A stretch of 64,000 bases of DNA from positions 1,335,001 through 1,399,000 of the forward strand of contig NZ_CP116413.1 in NCBI RefSeq assembly GCF_030064675.1. The letters are read 5' to 3'. Shown piece after piece: positions 25,291 to 34,612 of this stretch. The translations under genes and the position numbers were made by a program. The notes beneath the pieces are model-generated. The model saw nothing but the letters and a program-made list of their open reading frames with translations. It searched no databases and was not told the DNA's origin. Every line of letters starts with the position of its first letter. The first letter of the stretch is position 1. The stretch comes from Crossiella sp. CA-258035. GTDB lineage: Bacteria > Actinomycetota > Actinomycetes > Mycobacteriales > Pseudonocardiaceae.

Positions 25291-27420
25291 TCAACCTCGG
25301 CTGGGGGACTGCCCGGACAGCAGCGCCCGCGCGTCCTCCGGCGTGCCGGCCACCCCGAAGTAGGGGCCCTGGGCCGCGTCGCAGCCCAGCTCGGTCAGCC
25401 GCCGCACCTGCTCGGCGTCGCAGACGTGCTCGACGATCACCGGCAGCTCCAGCACGTGCGCCAGCGCGATCAGGTCCGCGACCATCCGCTCCCGGGCCGG
25501 GTCGACGCCGTTGCCGAGGGTGGACAGCGGGACCCGGTGCACCTTCACCGCGTGCAGCGGCAGGTTGCGCAGGTGGGCCGGGTCGGCCGGGGACTTGCCG
25601 AAGCGGTCCAGCAGGATCTCCACGCCCATCTCGGCCAGGATGGTCAGCGTCTCGATGGCCTCGGTGGCCTCCACCGGGACAGCGCTCTCCGGGATCTCCA
25701 GCCACAGCCGGTCCGGGGCGAGCCCGGTGTCCCGCAGGATGGTCTGCACATCGCGCACCAGGTCGGCGTCGCGCAGCTGGCGGGGGCACAGGTTCACGCT
25801 CACCGCGGGCGCCCGCGCACCCAGCTCGGCGGTCCAGGCCGCGGCCTGCGCGCAGGCCTCCCGCAGCACCCAGCGGCCCAGCCGGACGATCAGGCCGATG
25901 TCCTCGGCCAGCTCGCAGAAGTCGTCCTGCACCAGCACGCCCAGCTCCGGGTGGTCCCAGTGCAGCAGCGCCTCCACCCCGCGCACCAGGCCGTCGCGCA
26001 GCCGCACCACCGGCTGGAACTCCAGGTAGAACTCCTCGTTGTCCATGGCCAGCGCCATGGTGGTGGCCATCTCGTAGCGCACCCGCTCCCGCCGGGCCCG
26101 CTCGGTGTCGAACAGCGTCCACTGCCCGCGCCCGTCGGTCTTGGCCCAGTGCAGGGTGAGGTCGGCGTCGCGCAGGAGGTCGGGGGTGCGCACCCCGGCG
26201 GCGGGGCGCTCCACCACCCCGGCGCTGGCCGAGACGGTCAGCCGGTGCCCGACCACCTGGATCGGTTCGCCGATCGCGGCCAGCACCCGCTCGGTCAGCG
26301 CGACCGCGGCCTGCGCGCCGGAGCTGCGGGGCAGCAGCACCGCGAACCGGTCCCCGCCGAGGTAGGCGGCCAGCGACTCCGGCTCCGCGGCCACGCCGTC
26401 GCTGATCCGGCCGCCGACCTCCTTGAGCACCTCATCGCCCACCACCGGCCCGAGTCCGCCGTTGACCACCCGGAACCCGTCCAGGTCGAACAGGCACAGC
26501 GCCACCCGCGCGTTCGGCCCGGCCTGGTTGAGCAGGCCGTCCACCGCGCTGGTGAACCTGGCCCGGTTGGGCAGGCCGGTGAGCTGGTCGTGCAGGGTCT
26601 GCCTGCGCAGCTGTTCGTAGAGCAGGTGGCGCTGGGAGATGTCCTCCACCATCGCCATCCGGTAGGTCGGCAGGCCCCTGGCGTTGTGGATCAGCGCCAC
26701 CGACAGGAAGGCCCACACCAGGTCGCCGTCGGGCAGCAGGAAGCGTTTCTCGGTGCGGTACAGCTCGATCCCGCCGCGTTCCAGCTCGGCCTCGCACCGG
26801 GTCAGCGCGGCCGCGTCGTCCGGGTGCACCAGCTCGGCCAGGGTGCAGCCGGTGAGCGCGCTCGCCGGGCTGCGCAGGATCTCCTGCAGCGCGCCGTTGG
26901 CCTCCACGATCCGCCCGTGCAGGTCGGTGATCGCGATGCCGATGGGGGAGACCGAGAACACCGCCCGGAACCGGGCGTCGCTGGCGCGCAGGGCGGTCTC
27001 GGCGTCGTCGCGGGCGCGCAGCACGGCCCGCTTGATGGTCTCCTGCTCGTCGAAGGTGCGCTCGCGCAAGGCATCGGCATACCCGGCGGCCAGCGCGGCC
27101 ATCAGCGCGACCACCCGGCCGGGTAGCTCGCCGTGACGCGGGTAGTTCCCCCTCTGAATATCCACTGTGGACAGAAGGTGGTCGCCGACCAGGCGTAACG
27201 TCCGGTCCAGCACGGTGGGGCCGGTGTAGTGCGCGGCGACCAGGTCCTCGGCCACCTGCGCGGCGGGCACCGCGCTGAACGGCTCCGCGGTCAGCGCGGC
27301 GACCAGCCGGCCGGTCAGGCCGAGCAGGAAGTGCTCGGTCTCCGGCCGGGACATCGAGACGAAGCTGGTGCCGTAGACCTGCGCGGTCCAGGCCCTGGCG
27401 AACGCCGCGTGGTCAGCCAT
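25291..27420 (-). CDS. PAS-GGDEF-EAL protein with degenerate catalytic motifs
   Basis: A 709-aa protein. An all-helical N-terminal region (1-130) leads into a PAS domain (about 140-270, FSVSPIGIAITD), a GGDEF domain (about 275-430) and an EAL domain (about 440-700). The GGDEF signature is GGDRF near residue 354, losing the catalytic Glu. The EAL domain keeps EALLHW and the VNLCPRQL Asn, but the DDFG pair is DRFG (about 603) and the KxD motif is KVH. Both enzyme activities are therefore probably weak or lost, leaving c-di-GMP sensing or protein contact. It starts 6 bp after the third methyltransferase gene, so it is the last gene of that operon. Confidence 0.9.
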   Translation of the reverse strand: MADHAAFARAWTAQVYGTSFVSMSRPETEHFLLGLTGRLVAALTAEPFSAVPAAQVAEDLVAAHYTGPTVLDRTLRLVGDHLLSTVDIQRGNYPRHGELPGRVVALMAALAAGYADALRERTFDEQETIKRAVLRARDDAETALRASDARFRAVFSVSPIGIAITDLHGRIVEANGALQEILRSPASALTGCTLAELVHPDDAAALTRCEAELERGGIELYRTEKRFLLPDGDLVWAFLSVALIHNARGLPTYRMAMVEDISQRHLLYEQLRRQTLHDQLTGLPNRARFTSAVDGLLNQAGPNARVALCLFDLDGFRVVNGGLGPVVGDEVLKEVGGRISDGVAAEPESLAAYLGGDRFAVLLPRSSGAQAAVALTERVLAAIGEPIQVVGHRLTVSASAGVVERPAAGVRTPDLLRDADLTLHWAKTDGRGQWTLFDTERARRERVRYEMATTMALAMDNEEFYLEFQPVVRLRDGLVRGVEALLHWDHPELGVLVQDDFCELAEDIGLIVRLGRWVLREACAQAAAWTAELGARAPAVSVNLCPRQLRDADLVRDVQTILRDTGLAPDRLWLEIPESAVPVEATEAIETLTILAEMGVEILLDRFGKSPADPAHLRNLPLHAVKVHRVPLSTLGNGVDPARERMVADLIALAHVLELPVIVEHVCDAEQVRRLTELGCDAAQGPYFGVAGTPEDARALLSGQSPSRG

Positions 27421-27426
27421 CCACGG

Positions 27427-28242
27427 TCACCGCCGTCGCCCGACCGCGGCGTAGATCACCGACCGCTCCGGGTCGTCACCGACCTCTTCCGGGCTCTCCG
27501 GCCGCCAGGCCGAGGTGAACACGATGCCCGGCGCGATGAGGTCGAACCCGTCGAAGAGCACCTCCAGCTCGGCCTTGGTGCGCGAGGTCATCGGGTTCTG
27601 GCTGTTCTCGTACAGCTGCCGGACCTGCTCGGTGATCGCGGGCTGGTGCTCGAGGGTGGCGTGCGAGAGGGCCAGGTAGCTGCCCGGCGCGAGCGCGTCC
27701 CGGTACTGGGCCAGGAACGCCTTGGGCTCATCAGCGGGCGGGACGAAGTGCAGCAGCGCCACCATCAGCAGCCCGACCGGCTCGTCGAAGTCGATCAGCG
27801 CCCTGGTCTCCGGGGCGCCGAGGATCGAGTCCGGGTCGCGCACGTCGGCCTGCACCACCGCGGTGCGCGGGTCGCCGGAGAGCATCATCCGGCTGTGCGC
27901 CACCGCGACCGGCTCGTTGTCCACGTAGACCACCCTGGCCTCCGGGTTGATCTGCTGGGCCACCTCGTGCACGTTGCCCACGCTCGGGATGCCGGAGCCG
28001 ATGTCCAGGAACTGCCGGATCCCGTGCTGCACGCAGAAGCGCACCGCCCGCCGCAGGAACACCCGGTTCTGCTGGGCGATCATCGGCAGGCTGGGCAGCA
28101 GCGCGATGGCCTTGCGGGCGAACTGCCGGTCGGACTCGAAGTTGTAGCCGCCGCCGAGGTAGTAGTCGTAGATGCGCGCGGCGCTGGGGCGCTCCACGTC
28201 CACGCCCTGGGGCACCCAGCCCGACCTCGGGTTCTCGGTCAC
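27427..28242 (-). CDS. SAM-dependent methyltransferase, SAV2177/DUF574 type (copy 3)
   Basis: A 271-aa protein with a family N-terminal motif PSAARIYDYYLGGGYNF, SAM-binding DIGSGIPSVGNVHE, VYVDNEPVAVAHS and a mid-domain LLHFVPP. It is a paralogue of the two copies upstream. GTG 28242 overlaps the stop of copy 2 (GTGA). Actinomycetes carry many such genes, mostly of unknown target. The one-operon association with a GGDEF-EAL protein is unusual. Confidence 0.9.
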   Translation of the reverse strand: MTENPRSGWVPQGVDVERPSAARIYDYYLGGGYNFESDRQFARKAIALLPSLPMIAQQNRVFLRRAVRFCVQHGIRQFLDIGSGIPSVGNVHEVAQQINPEARVVYVDNEPVAVAHSRMMLSGDPRTAVVQADVRDPDSILGAPETRALIDFDEPVGLLMVALLHFVPPADEPKAFLAQYRDALAPGSYLALSHATLEHQPAITEQVRQLYENSQNPMTSRTKAELEVLFDGFDLIAPGIVFTSAWRPESPEEVGDDPERSVIYAAVGRRR

Positions 28243-29042
28243 AGCAGCCTGCCAGCCATGCCGTACCAGCCCGCGTCCTGCGGGCGCTCCGGGCGCTCGG
28301 CCAGCGGCTCGGGCCGCCACAGCGGGGTGAACACCACACCGGGCTCGACGATCTCGAATCCGTCCATCAGCTCGACGCACTCCTGCTTCGTGCGGGTGAT
28401 GACCTTGTTGGGGCTGCGGTTGTAGAGCTCCTGGATCTTCCTGGCCGAGGGCGCCTGCTCCTCCAGGGTGCCGTGCGAGAGCACCAGCACACTGCCCGGC
28501 GCCAGCCGCTCGCGGTAGCGGGCCAGCACCGACTTCACCAGCTCGGTGTCCAGCACGAAGTGCAGCACGGCCACGATCAGCAGCCCGACCGGCTGGTCGA
28601 AGTCGAGCAACCGCCTGGTCTCCGGCGCGTTCAGGATGGTGTCCGGGTCGCGCAGGTCGGCGTGCACGATCGCGGCCCGGTCCGAGCCGCGCAGCATCAT
28701 CCGGCTGTGCGCCACCGCGACCGGCTCGTTGTCCACGTAGACCACCCGGGCCTCCGGCGCCACCTCGTGCACGTTGCCGGAGGTGGGCAGGCCGGAGCCG
28801 ATGTCCAGGAACTGCCGGATCCCGTTGTCCGCGCAGAAGCGCACCGCGCGGCGCAGGAAGGAGCGGTTCTCCCGGCACACCATGGGCAGGCCGGGGTGGA
28901 TGGCGATGGCCTGCTGGGCGAAGGCCCGGTCGGCGGCGAAGTTGTAGCTGCCGCCCAGCAGGTAGTCGTAGACCCTGGCCGCGCTCGGCGCGTCCACGTT
29001 CACCTCGGTCGGCACCCAGAGCCGACGGTCCACCACGGTCAC
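28239..29042 (-). CDS. SAM-dependent methyltransferase, SAV2177/DUF574 type (copy 2)
   Basis: A 267-aa paralogue with PSAARVYDYLLGGSYNF, DIGSGLPTSGNVHE and YVDNEPVAVAHS. The sequence between the SAM loop and YVDNEP is shorter than in the other copies (about four residues lost after HEVA). GTG 29042 overlaps the copy 1 stop. It is the middle gene of the four-gene operon. Confidence 0.9.
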   Translation of the reverse strand: MTVVDRRLWVPTEVNVDAPSAARVYDYLLGGSYNFAADRAFAQQAIAIHPGLPMVCRENRSFLRRAVRFCADNGIRQFLDIGSGLPTSGNVHEVAPEARVVYVDNEPVAVAHSRMMLRGSDRAAIVHADLRDPDTILNAPETRRLLDFDQPVGLLIVAVLHFVLDTELVKSVLARYRERLAPGSVLVLSHGTLEEQAPSARKIQELYNRSPNKVITRTKQECVELMDGFEIVEPGVVFTPLWRPEPLAERPERPQDAGWYGMAGRLL

Positions 29043-29848
29043 GGTTTGCGCCCCACAATCGCGTAGAACCCGGCCAGCTCCGGCTCGTCCGGCACATCCG
29101 ATGGCGACTCCGGCCGCCACTCCGGGGTGAACACCAGGCCGGGCTCGACGATCTCGAAGTCGCCGAGGAACGCGGTGATCTCCGCGCTGGTGCGGGTGGT
29201 CACCCGGTTGGCCCGCTGGTTGTACAGGTCGCGCACCGCGTGCACCTGCGGCGGCTGCCGCTCCTCGGTGCCCTGGGACAGCGCGAGGAAGCTGCCCGGC
29301 GCGAGCACCTCCCGGTAGCGGCGCATGAACTCCGCGGGCTCGTCGGCATCGGGCACGAAGTGCAGCAGCGCCACCATCAGCAGCGCCACCGGCTGATCGA
29401 AGTCGATCAGCGCCCTGGTCTGCGGGGCGTTGAGGATCCAGTCCGGGTCGCGCACGTCGGCGTGCAGGATGGTCGCGCTGTCGTTGTCCTTCAACATCAG
29501 CTCGCTGTGCGCCACCGCGACCGGCTCGTTGTCCACGTAGACCACCTTGGCGTCCGGGTAGGCCGCCTGGGCGATCTCGTGCACGTTGCCGGTGGTGGGC
29601 AGGCCGGAGCCGATGTCCAGGAACTGCCGCACGCCGTGGCCGAGGATGTACTGCACCGCGCGGCGCAGGAAGGAGCGGTTCTGCCTGCACACCATCGGCA
29701 TGGTCGGCGCGACCGAGAGCAGCTGCTGGGCGAAGGCGCGGTCCACCGCGAAGTTGTAGCTGCCACCCAGGAAGTAGTCGTAGACCCTGGCCGCGCTCGG
29801 TTTGGACACATCGACTTCCTTCGGCACCCAGCTCGGCCGCTGCTCCAC
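29039..29848 (-). CDS. SAM-dependent methyltransferase, SAV2177/DUF574 type (copy 1)
   Basis: A 269-aa first gene of the operon. The start is GTG with AAGGTG upstream. Motifs are PSAARVYDYFLGGSYNF, DIGSGLPTTGNVHE and YVDNEPVAVAHS. The promoter must lie in the 156-bp divergent gap shared with the phospholipase gene. The three copies keep the same C-terminal WRPE motif, showing tandem duplication followed by divergence. Confidence 0.9.
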   Translation of the reverse strand: MEQRPSWVPKEVDVSKPSAARVYDYFLGGSYNFAVDRAFAQQLLSVAPTMPMVCRQNRSFLRRAVQYILGHGVRQFLDIGSGLPTTGNVHEIAQAAYPDAKVVYVDNEPVAVAHSELMLKDNDSATILHADVRDPDWILNAPQTRALIDFDQPVALLMVALLHFVPDADEPAEFMRRYREVLAPGSFLALSQGTEERQPPQVHAVRDLYNQRANRVTTRTSAEITAFLGDFEIVEPGLVFTPEWRPESPSDVPDEPELAGFYAIVGRKP

Positions 29849-30004
29849 GGCTCACCTTCCCCTGACACCGGTGACCGAACGGAACCGAGTGCGCCCGGTC
29901 CGTAGCGGTGAGTGTACTGACCGTGGCGGCGCGGGCCATTCATTCACTCGATGGTCATCCCTTCGCCTCTACCCAATGAACGCCTGCCGGGTGAAGTTGG
30001 CGGA

Positions 30005-32080
30005 ATGACCGCTGTCTCCCGCCGCCGGGTGCTCGCCACCGGAGCCGCCACCCTCGGCGCCGCCGCACTCGGCTCGTTGCTGCCGCCGTCCCTGCACCGT
30101 GCGCTCGCCCTGCCCGCTCCCGCCGGGGGCCTGCGCGACCTGCGGCACGTGGTGGTGCTGATGCAGGAGAACCGGGCCTTCGACCACTACTACGGCACGC
30201 TGCGCGGGGTGCGCGGCTTCGGCGACCGCAATGCGCTCGAACTGCCCGGTGGCGGCTCGGTCTTCGCCCAGCCCAGGGCCGGTGGCGAGCCGGTGCCGCC
30301 GTTCTCGGTGCGGCAGGCGGCCAAGGACAGCCAGCGGCCAGGGGACGCGGTGCACTACATCGGCGACCTGGACCACGACTGGGACGGCGGGCACAAGGCC
30401 TGGGGCCAGGGCAGGCTGGACGGCTGGATCGGGGCGAAGTCCCCGGCCACCATGGCCTACTACGACCGCGCGGACATCCCGTTCCACTACGAGCTGGCCG
30501 ACACCTTCACCCTGTGCGACGCCTACCACTGCTCGGTCTTCGGCGCGACCAACCCGAACCGGATGTACCTGATGAGCGGCACGGTCGGCTTCGAGCCGCC
30601 GCCGAACCAGCAGCGCCGCGCGGTGCGCAACTGGGCCTATGACGAGGACAAGCACGCCGGGTACGACTGGACCACCTACCCGGAACGCCTGCAGCAGGCC
30701 GGCCGCAGCTGGCAGGTCTACCAGGAGTGGGACAACTTCCAGGACAACGCGCTGGAGTTCTTCAGCCGCTTCAAGGCCATCGCGCGCAAGGCGCTGGCCC
30801 CGGCCGGTGACTTCAAGAGCCTGGACACCTTCTACGGCAAGGTCCGCAAGGCCGAACCCGTTGAGCGGCAACGACTGCTGGACCTGCTGGCCAAGGGCGT
30901 GGCCACGCTGACCGCCGAGGAGCGCGCGCTCTACGACCGCGGCCTGCACCGGGTGCCGACCGGTCAGCTGGCCGCCTCGCTGCGCGCCGACATCGCCGCG
31001 GGCCGGTTGCCGGAGGTGTCCTACCTGGTGCCCTCCGCGCTGGACTCCGAGCACCCCGGCGCGTCCTCGCCGGCGGCCAGCGCCGGGATCACCTACCAGG
31101 TGCTGGACGCGCTGGCCTCGGACCCGGAGGTGTGGCGGCACACCGCGTTGATCATCAACTACGACGAGAACGACGGCTACTTCGACCACGTGCCCCCGCC
31201 GGTCCCGCCGCCGGGCACCGCGGACGAGTTCGTGGACGGCCTGCCCATCGGCCTGGGCTTCCGGGTGCCGGCGACCATCGTGTCCCCGTGGACGGTCGGC
31301 GGCTACGTCAACTCCCAGGTCTTCGACCACACCTCGGTGCTGCGCTTCCTGGAGACCTGGCTCGGCGTCCGCGAACCCAACATCAGCACCTGGCGGCGCA
31401 CCGTCACCGGCGACCTGACCTCGGTCTTCGACTTCCACGGCCGCCGGCCGGGCCGGGTGCCCACGCAGCCGGTCAAGACCCCGCCCGCGATCTCCCGCTG
31501 GCGGCCGGCGCCCCCGGCCAAGGGCGTGCTGCCCACCCCCGAACCGGGCACCCGCCCCGCGCGCCCGCTGCCCTACCAGCCGGACGCCACGGCCGCCCTG
31601 GACGCCACCGGCACCCACCTGCTGCTGCGCCTGACCAACTCCGGCCGGGCCAGCGCGCACCTGTCCCTGCACTCCTACGGCGGCGAGTTCCTCGCGCCCC
31701 GGCACTACGACGTGGCAGGCGCGAAAACCGACGCAGTCCCGCTCACCGGATCGTCCTACCGGTTGACCCTGTTGGGCCCCAACGGTTTCCGCCGCGAGTT
31801 CGGCGGTGACAAGAGCTCGGCCGCCGAGGTCACCAGCGAGGTCGCGGCCATCTCCCGCCTGCTCCGCCTGACCCTGCGCAACACCGGCGGCACCCCGCTC
31901 ACCTTCGATCTGGACGGCCGCAAGATCCGCGTCGCGCCCTCGTCCAGCCGCACCGTGCACCACTCGGCAGCGGCCACCCGCGGCTGGTACGACCTCACCA
32001 TCCGCGTCCAGGGCGACGGCGCCTTCCGCCGCCGCCTCTCCGGCCACATCGAAAACGGCCGCGACAGCTCCAGCGGCTGA
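30005..32080 (+). CDS. Tat-exported phosphocholine-specific phospholipase C
   Basis: A 691-aa protein. The N-terminus SRRRVLATGAATLG is a twin-arginine signal. The phosphoesterase domain (about 45-430) has the QENRAFDHYYG nucleophile region and metal-binding stretches at DLDHDWDGGH and NYDENDGYFDHV. Two beta-sandwich DUF756-type domains follow (about 490-690). It hydrolyses phosphatidylcholine-type lipids outside the cell and is used for phosphate or choline scavenging in actinobacteria. The ATG at 30005 is chosen; the upstream GTG-like extension is without ribosome site. Confidence 0.93.
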   Translation: MTAVSRRRVLATGAATLGAAALGSLLPPSLHRALALPAPAGGLRDLRHVVVLMQENRAFDHYYGTLRGVRGFGDRNALELPGGGSVFAQPRAGGEPVPPFSVRQAAKDSQRPGDAVHYIGDLDHDWDGGHKAWGQGRLDGWIGAKSPATMAYYDRADIPFHYELADTFTLCDAYHCSVFGATNPNRMYLMSGTVGFEPPPNQQRRAVRNWAYDEDKHAGYDWTTYPERLQQAGRSWQVYQEWDNFQDNALEFFSRFKAIARKALAPAGDFKSLDTFYGKVRKAEPVERQRLLDLLAKGVATLTAEERALYDRGLHRVPTGQLAASLRADIAAGRLPEVSYLVPSALDSEHPGASSPAASAGITYQVLDALASDPEVWRHTALIINYDENDGYFDHVPPPVPPPGTADEFVDGLPIGLGFRVPATIVSPWTVGGYVNSQVFDHTSVLRFLETWLGVREPNISTWRRTVTGDLTSVFDFHGRRPGRVPTQPVKTPPAISRWRPAPPAKGVLPTPEPGTRPARPLPYQPDATAALDATGTHLLLRLTNSGRASAHLSLHSYGGEFLAPRHYDVAGAKTDAVPLTGSSYRLTLLGPNGFRREFGGDKSSAAEVTSEVAAISRLLRLTLRNTGGTPLTFDLDGRKIRVAPSSSRTVHHSAAATRGWYDLTIRVQGDGAFRRRLSGHIENGRDSSSG

Positions 32081-32092
32081 CCCCACCCCGCC

Positions 32093-32224
32093 GTGTTGGC
32101 CGATCTCGTACACCGTGTTGGCCGAAGTGGGACACCGTGTTGGCTGAACCGGTCGACCCGGCGTCCCACTTCGGCCAAGACACCGTCCGTATCGGCCAAC
32201 ACTGCGTACAAGTTCGGCCAACAC
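32093..32224. repeat. Cluster of 22-bp repeats, three direct then three inverted
   Basis: The units start with GTGTTGGCCGA and are exactly 22 bp apart on the plus strand at 32093, 32115 and 32137. The same unit occurs in the reverse orientation in the second half, at about 32164-32183, 32193-32202 and 32203-32224. The halves form a large imperfect inverted structure filling the gap between convergent genes. This is not a CRISPR, since there are no distinct spacers. A role as a bidirectional terminator or a dispersed intergenic element is possible. Confidence 0.8.
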
Positions 32225-32238
32225 TCGGGGCGGGGTTG

Positions 32239-32517
32239 TCAGCCTGCGGCTTCGTCGACGGCGCTGAGGGTGACTACGACCTGGTCTAGGAAGGCGTCCA
32301 CCTCGTCGACGTTGTAGCCGCGGCGGCCCAGTGGCGGCTTGCTGAAGGTGACCTCGTCGACCTGGCGGGCGGTGACCGAGTCGGCGCCCCGCAGGGTGGC
32401 CTCGACGCGGTCCAGGAAGGCGTCGACCTCGCCTTCGTCGTAGCCGCGGCGGAGCAGCGTGGAGTTGCTGAACTCCACCTCGCGGATGTCCTTCGGGGTG
32501 AGTCCCCGCTCGTTCAT
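32239..32517 (-). CDS. Tandem DivIVA-domain protein
   Basis: A 92-aa protein made of two copies of the DivIVA N-terminal motif: RRGYDEGEVDAFLDRVEATL and RRGYNVDEVDAFLDQVVVTL, each preceded by a VxFS lead (EVEFSNSTL, EVTFSKPPL). The start ATG has GGGGAGGA upstream. DivIVA N-domains bind negatively curved membrane. This form lacks the long coiled coil, so it may act as an adaptor or competitor for Wag31/DivIVA at poles and septa. Confidence 0.85.
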   Translation of the reverse strand: MNERGLTPKDIREVEFSNSTLLRRGYDEGEVDAFLDRVEATLRGADSVTARQVDEVTFSKPPLGRRGYNVDEVDAFLDQVVVTLSAVDEAAG

Positions 32518-32586
32518 GGCAGTCCTCCCCGGGTGGGTGACCGGGGCAGTATCACGCCGGTGGGGGGTGCGTGCGCCATGAGTGGG

Positions 32587-33270
32587 TCAGGCGTCACCCT
32601 TCGGGGTAGCCGCTGTCCCCGGAGTGAGTGTGACGCGGATCCCGGCGAGCACCACGTCCAGCTTGGCGCCGAACCACTCGTCCTGATCTTCGACCATGGC
32701 CTCGAAGGCGATCCGGCGCAGCTCCGCGTCGTCCGGGCCGGGGAAGGTCTCGCGCAGCTGCTCGGCCACCGCGTCCGCGCCCAGCCGCCGGGCGTCCACC
32801 GCGGTCACCGCCGACTCGTCCACCATGTCCACCACCACGTCGGCGGCCAGCATCGCGGCATCCGGCGCGAAACCCAGCACCACCAGGTGCCGGATGACGG
32901 GCAGGGTGCGGGCGGCGAAGGGGTCGGTGGGCGAGGCCAGGCCGGAGATGGCCTGGCGGATGCCCGGGTACTCGGTGAAGATCCGCCAGCGCACCCAGGC
33001 CTCGCCGCGCAGCAGCTCCTCCCAGTCCGGGCCCAGCAGCGGTTGCGGCGCGCGGTCGGCGACCCGTTCGATCGCGGCCCGCACCAGGTCGTCCCGGTCG
33101 GTGACGTGCCGGTACAGCGCGGCGTGCGTGGCGTTGAGCCGCTGCGCCACCGCGGTGACCGTGACCTCCTCGAAGCCGACCCCCAGCACCGCCTCGGCGA
33201 TGAGGTCCCGGCTCAACCGGGGTGCGGGACCCGGCCTGCGTCGGCCGGATGTCGGCGGTGGAGTAGTCAC
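32587..33270 (-). CDS. TetR family regulator
   Basis: A 227-aa protein with an N-terminal HTH (LIAEAVLGVGFEEVTVTAVA, LNATHAALYRHV). Start GTG 33270, preceded by a weak AGG site; a TTG two codons earlier is possible. It lies 2 bp from the PucR-like gene stop, on the same strand, and so likely shares a transcript. The ligand domain (about 90-220) is unclassified. Confidence 0.85.
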   Translation of the reverse strand: MTTPPPTSGRRRPGPAPRLSRDLIAEAVLGVGFEEVTVTAVAQRLNATHAALYRHVTDRDDLVRAAIERVADRAPQPLLGPDWEELLRGEAWVRWRIFTEYPGIRQAISGLASPTDPFAARTLPVIRHLVVLGFAPDAAMLAADVVVDMVDESAVTAVDARRLGADAVAEQLRETFPGPDDAELRRIAFEAMVEDQDEWFGAKLDVVLAGIRVTLTPGTAATPKGDA

Positions 33271-33272
33271 GA

Positions 33273-34472
33273 TCAAGAACCTACCCGCTCGGCGGTGCGG
33301 TCGGCCGGGGGCGACAACCGCAGCGCCTCCAACGCCAAATGCAGCTGGCTCAACGCTTTCGGGCTGGTCAGTGCCAGTCCGGTGAGCTCCTCCAGCCTGC
33401 GCAACCGATACCGGACCGTGTTGCGGTGGCAGTGCAGTTCTGCCGCCGCGGCACTGGTCGCGCCGTCGTGCGCCAGCCAGACCCGCAAGGTCTCCAGCAC
33501 CAGCTCCCGGTCCCGCGCGGGCAGGTCGAGCACCGGGCCGAGCGCGGCCTGGGCCACCGCGCGGGCCGCCTCCGGCGCGCTGGCCAACAGGATCGGCACC
33601 GGGGCCTGGTCGTGCCGGAGCACCCCGGGACCGCTCGTGCCCACTGCCGCGCGGGCCAGCCCGGCGGCGTGCCGGGCGCCCGGGGTGGCCTCGACCTGGT
33701 GGTACTCCGCGCTCACCCCGACCCTGGCCCTGGTGTGCCCGGCCAGGTGCGCGCACAGCTGCTCCGGCGAGCCACTCGGCGGCAGCAGCACGATCCCGGC
33801 GTGGGCGTCGATCTCCTGCCGCCACACCGACACCGTGCCGCGCAGCCGCAGCCGCTCCTCGATCCTGGGCAGCGCGTGCGTGTCCGCGACCACCACCAGG
33901 AACCGCCCGGCCGCGGGCAGTCGCAGGTCGGCCGCGCAGTCCAGCAGCGAGCGGCCGGCCGCGGAGTTGCCCGCGAACAGCGCCTCCAGCAGCGCGGAGC
34001 GGACCTCGGTGTCGGTGCGTGCCCGGTCCTCGCTGGCCTGCCGGTGCCCCTCGGCGAGTGCGGCGGAGTAGGTGTCGATGAAGGTCCACAGCGTGGTCGC
34101 GGCGGCCAGCACCGCGCGCTGGTCGCCCAGGTCGGCGCCGGCCGCGCTGACGAAGGTCTCCCACATGAACTGCCCGCCGATGCGGTAGCTGCGCAGGGTC
34201 GCCTCCACCGGGAAGCCCTGCTCGGCGCGGCGGCGGCCGAGGCGGCGGGCCGCGTCCGTGCCGTTCCAGGACGGGCTGTCCACATCGCGCAGGCCCTGCG
34301 CCAGGTTGGCCTGGCACTCGGCCACCAGGTCGGCGAAGTTGACCAGCCGTTCGTCCTGGTAGACGGGCACCTCGGCGCGGACCCGGGTGGCCAGGGCGAA
34401 GGCCAGCTCGGGCACGCGGCCGGAGAGCTCCCTGGCCAGCCTGCGCACCGCGGCCGGGAAAGTCGGAGTCAT
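33273..34472 (-). CDS. PucR/CdaR-type helix-turn-helix regulator
   Basis: A 399-aa protein with a helical N-terminal part, a GGDEF-like central region typical of PucR proteins, and a C-terminal HTH about 330-390 (HDGATSAAAAELHCHRNTV, YRLRRLEELTG). It is divergent from the secreted lipase across 140 bp, which could be its target. Upstream the TetR gene is co-oriented. ATG 34472 follows GTG directly; either may be used. Confidence 0.87.
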   Translation of the reverse strand: MTPTFPAAVRRLARELSGRVPELAFALATRVRAEVPVYQDERLVNFADLVAECQANLAQGLRDVDSPSWNGTDAARRLGRRRAEQGFPVEATLRSYRIGGQFMWETFVSAAGADLGDQRAVLAAATTLWTFIDTYSAALAEGHRQASEDRARTDTEVRSALLEALFAGNSAAGRSLLDCAADLRLPAAGRFLVVVADTHALPRIEERLRLRGTVSVWRQEIDAHAGIVLLPPSGSPEQLCAHLAGHTRARVGVSAEYHQVEATPGARHAAGLARAAVGTSGPGVLRHDQAPVPILLASAPEAARAVAQAALGPVLDLPARDRELVLETLRVWLAHDGATSAAAAELHCHRNTVRYRLRRLEELTGLALTSPKALSQLHLALEALRLSPPADRTAERVGS

Positions 34473-34612
34473 CACCTGGGGGACCGCCCAACCTCGTCGT
34501 TGTGCGTGAGCACAACCGGGGCCGAGCCAAGGCTGTGCTCGCACCCATTCCACCACAGCGTGACCACGATCACGATTAGGCCGGGGCCACCCGTTGATGG
34601 AAGGGACACCTG

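Noticed and set aside
25291-27420. Active diguanylate cyclase/phosphodiesterase
   Set aside because: Key residues of both active sites are replaced (GGDRF, DRFG, KVH).
32093-32224. CRISPR array
   Set aside because: Repeats are contiguous 22-bp units without spacers and half are inverted; no cas genes are near.
32239-32517. Full-length DivIVA/Wag31
   Set aside because: Only two short N-terminal motifs are present and the coiled coil is absent.
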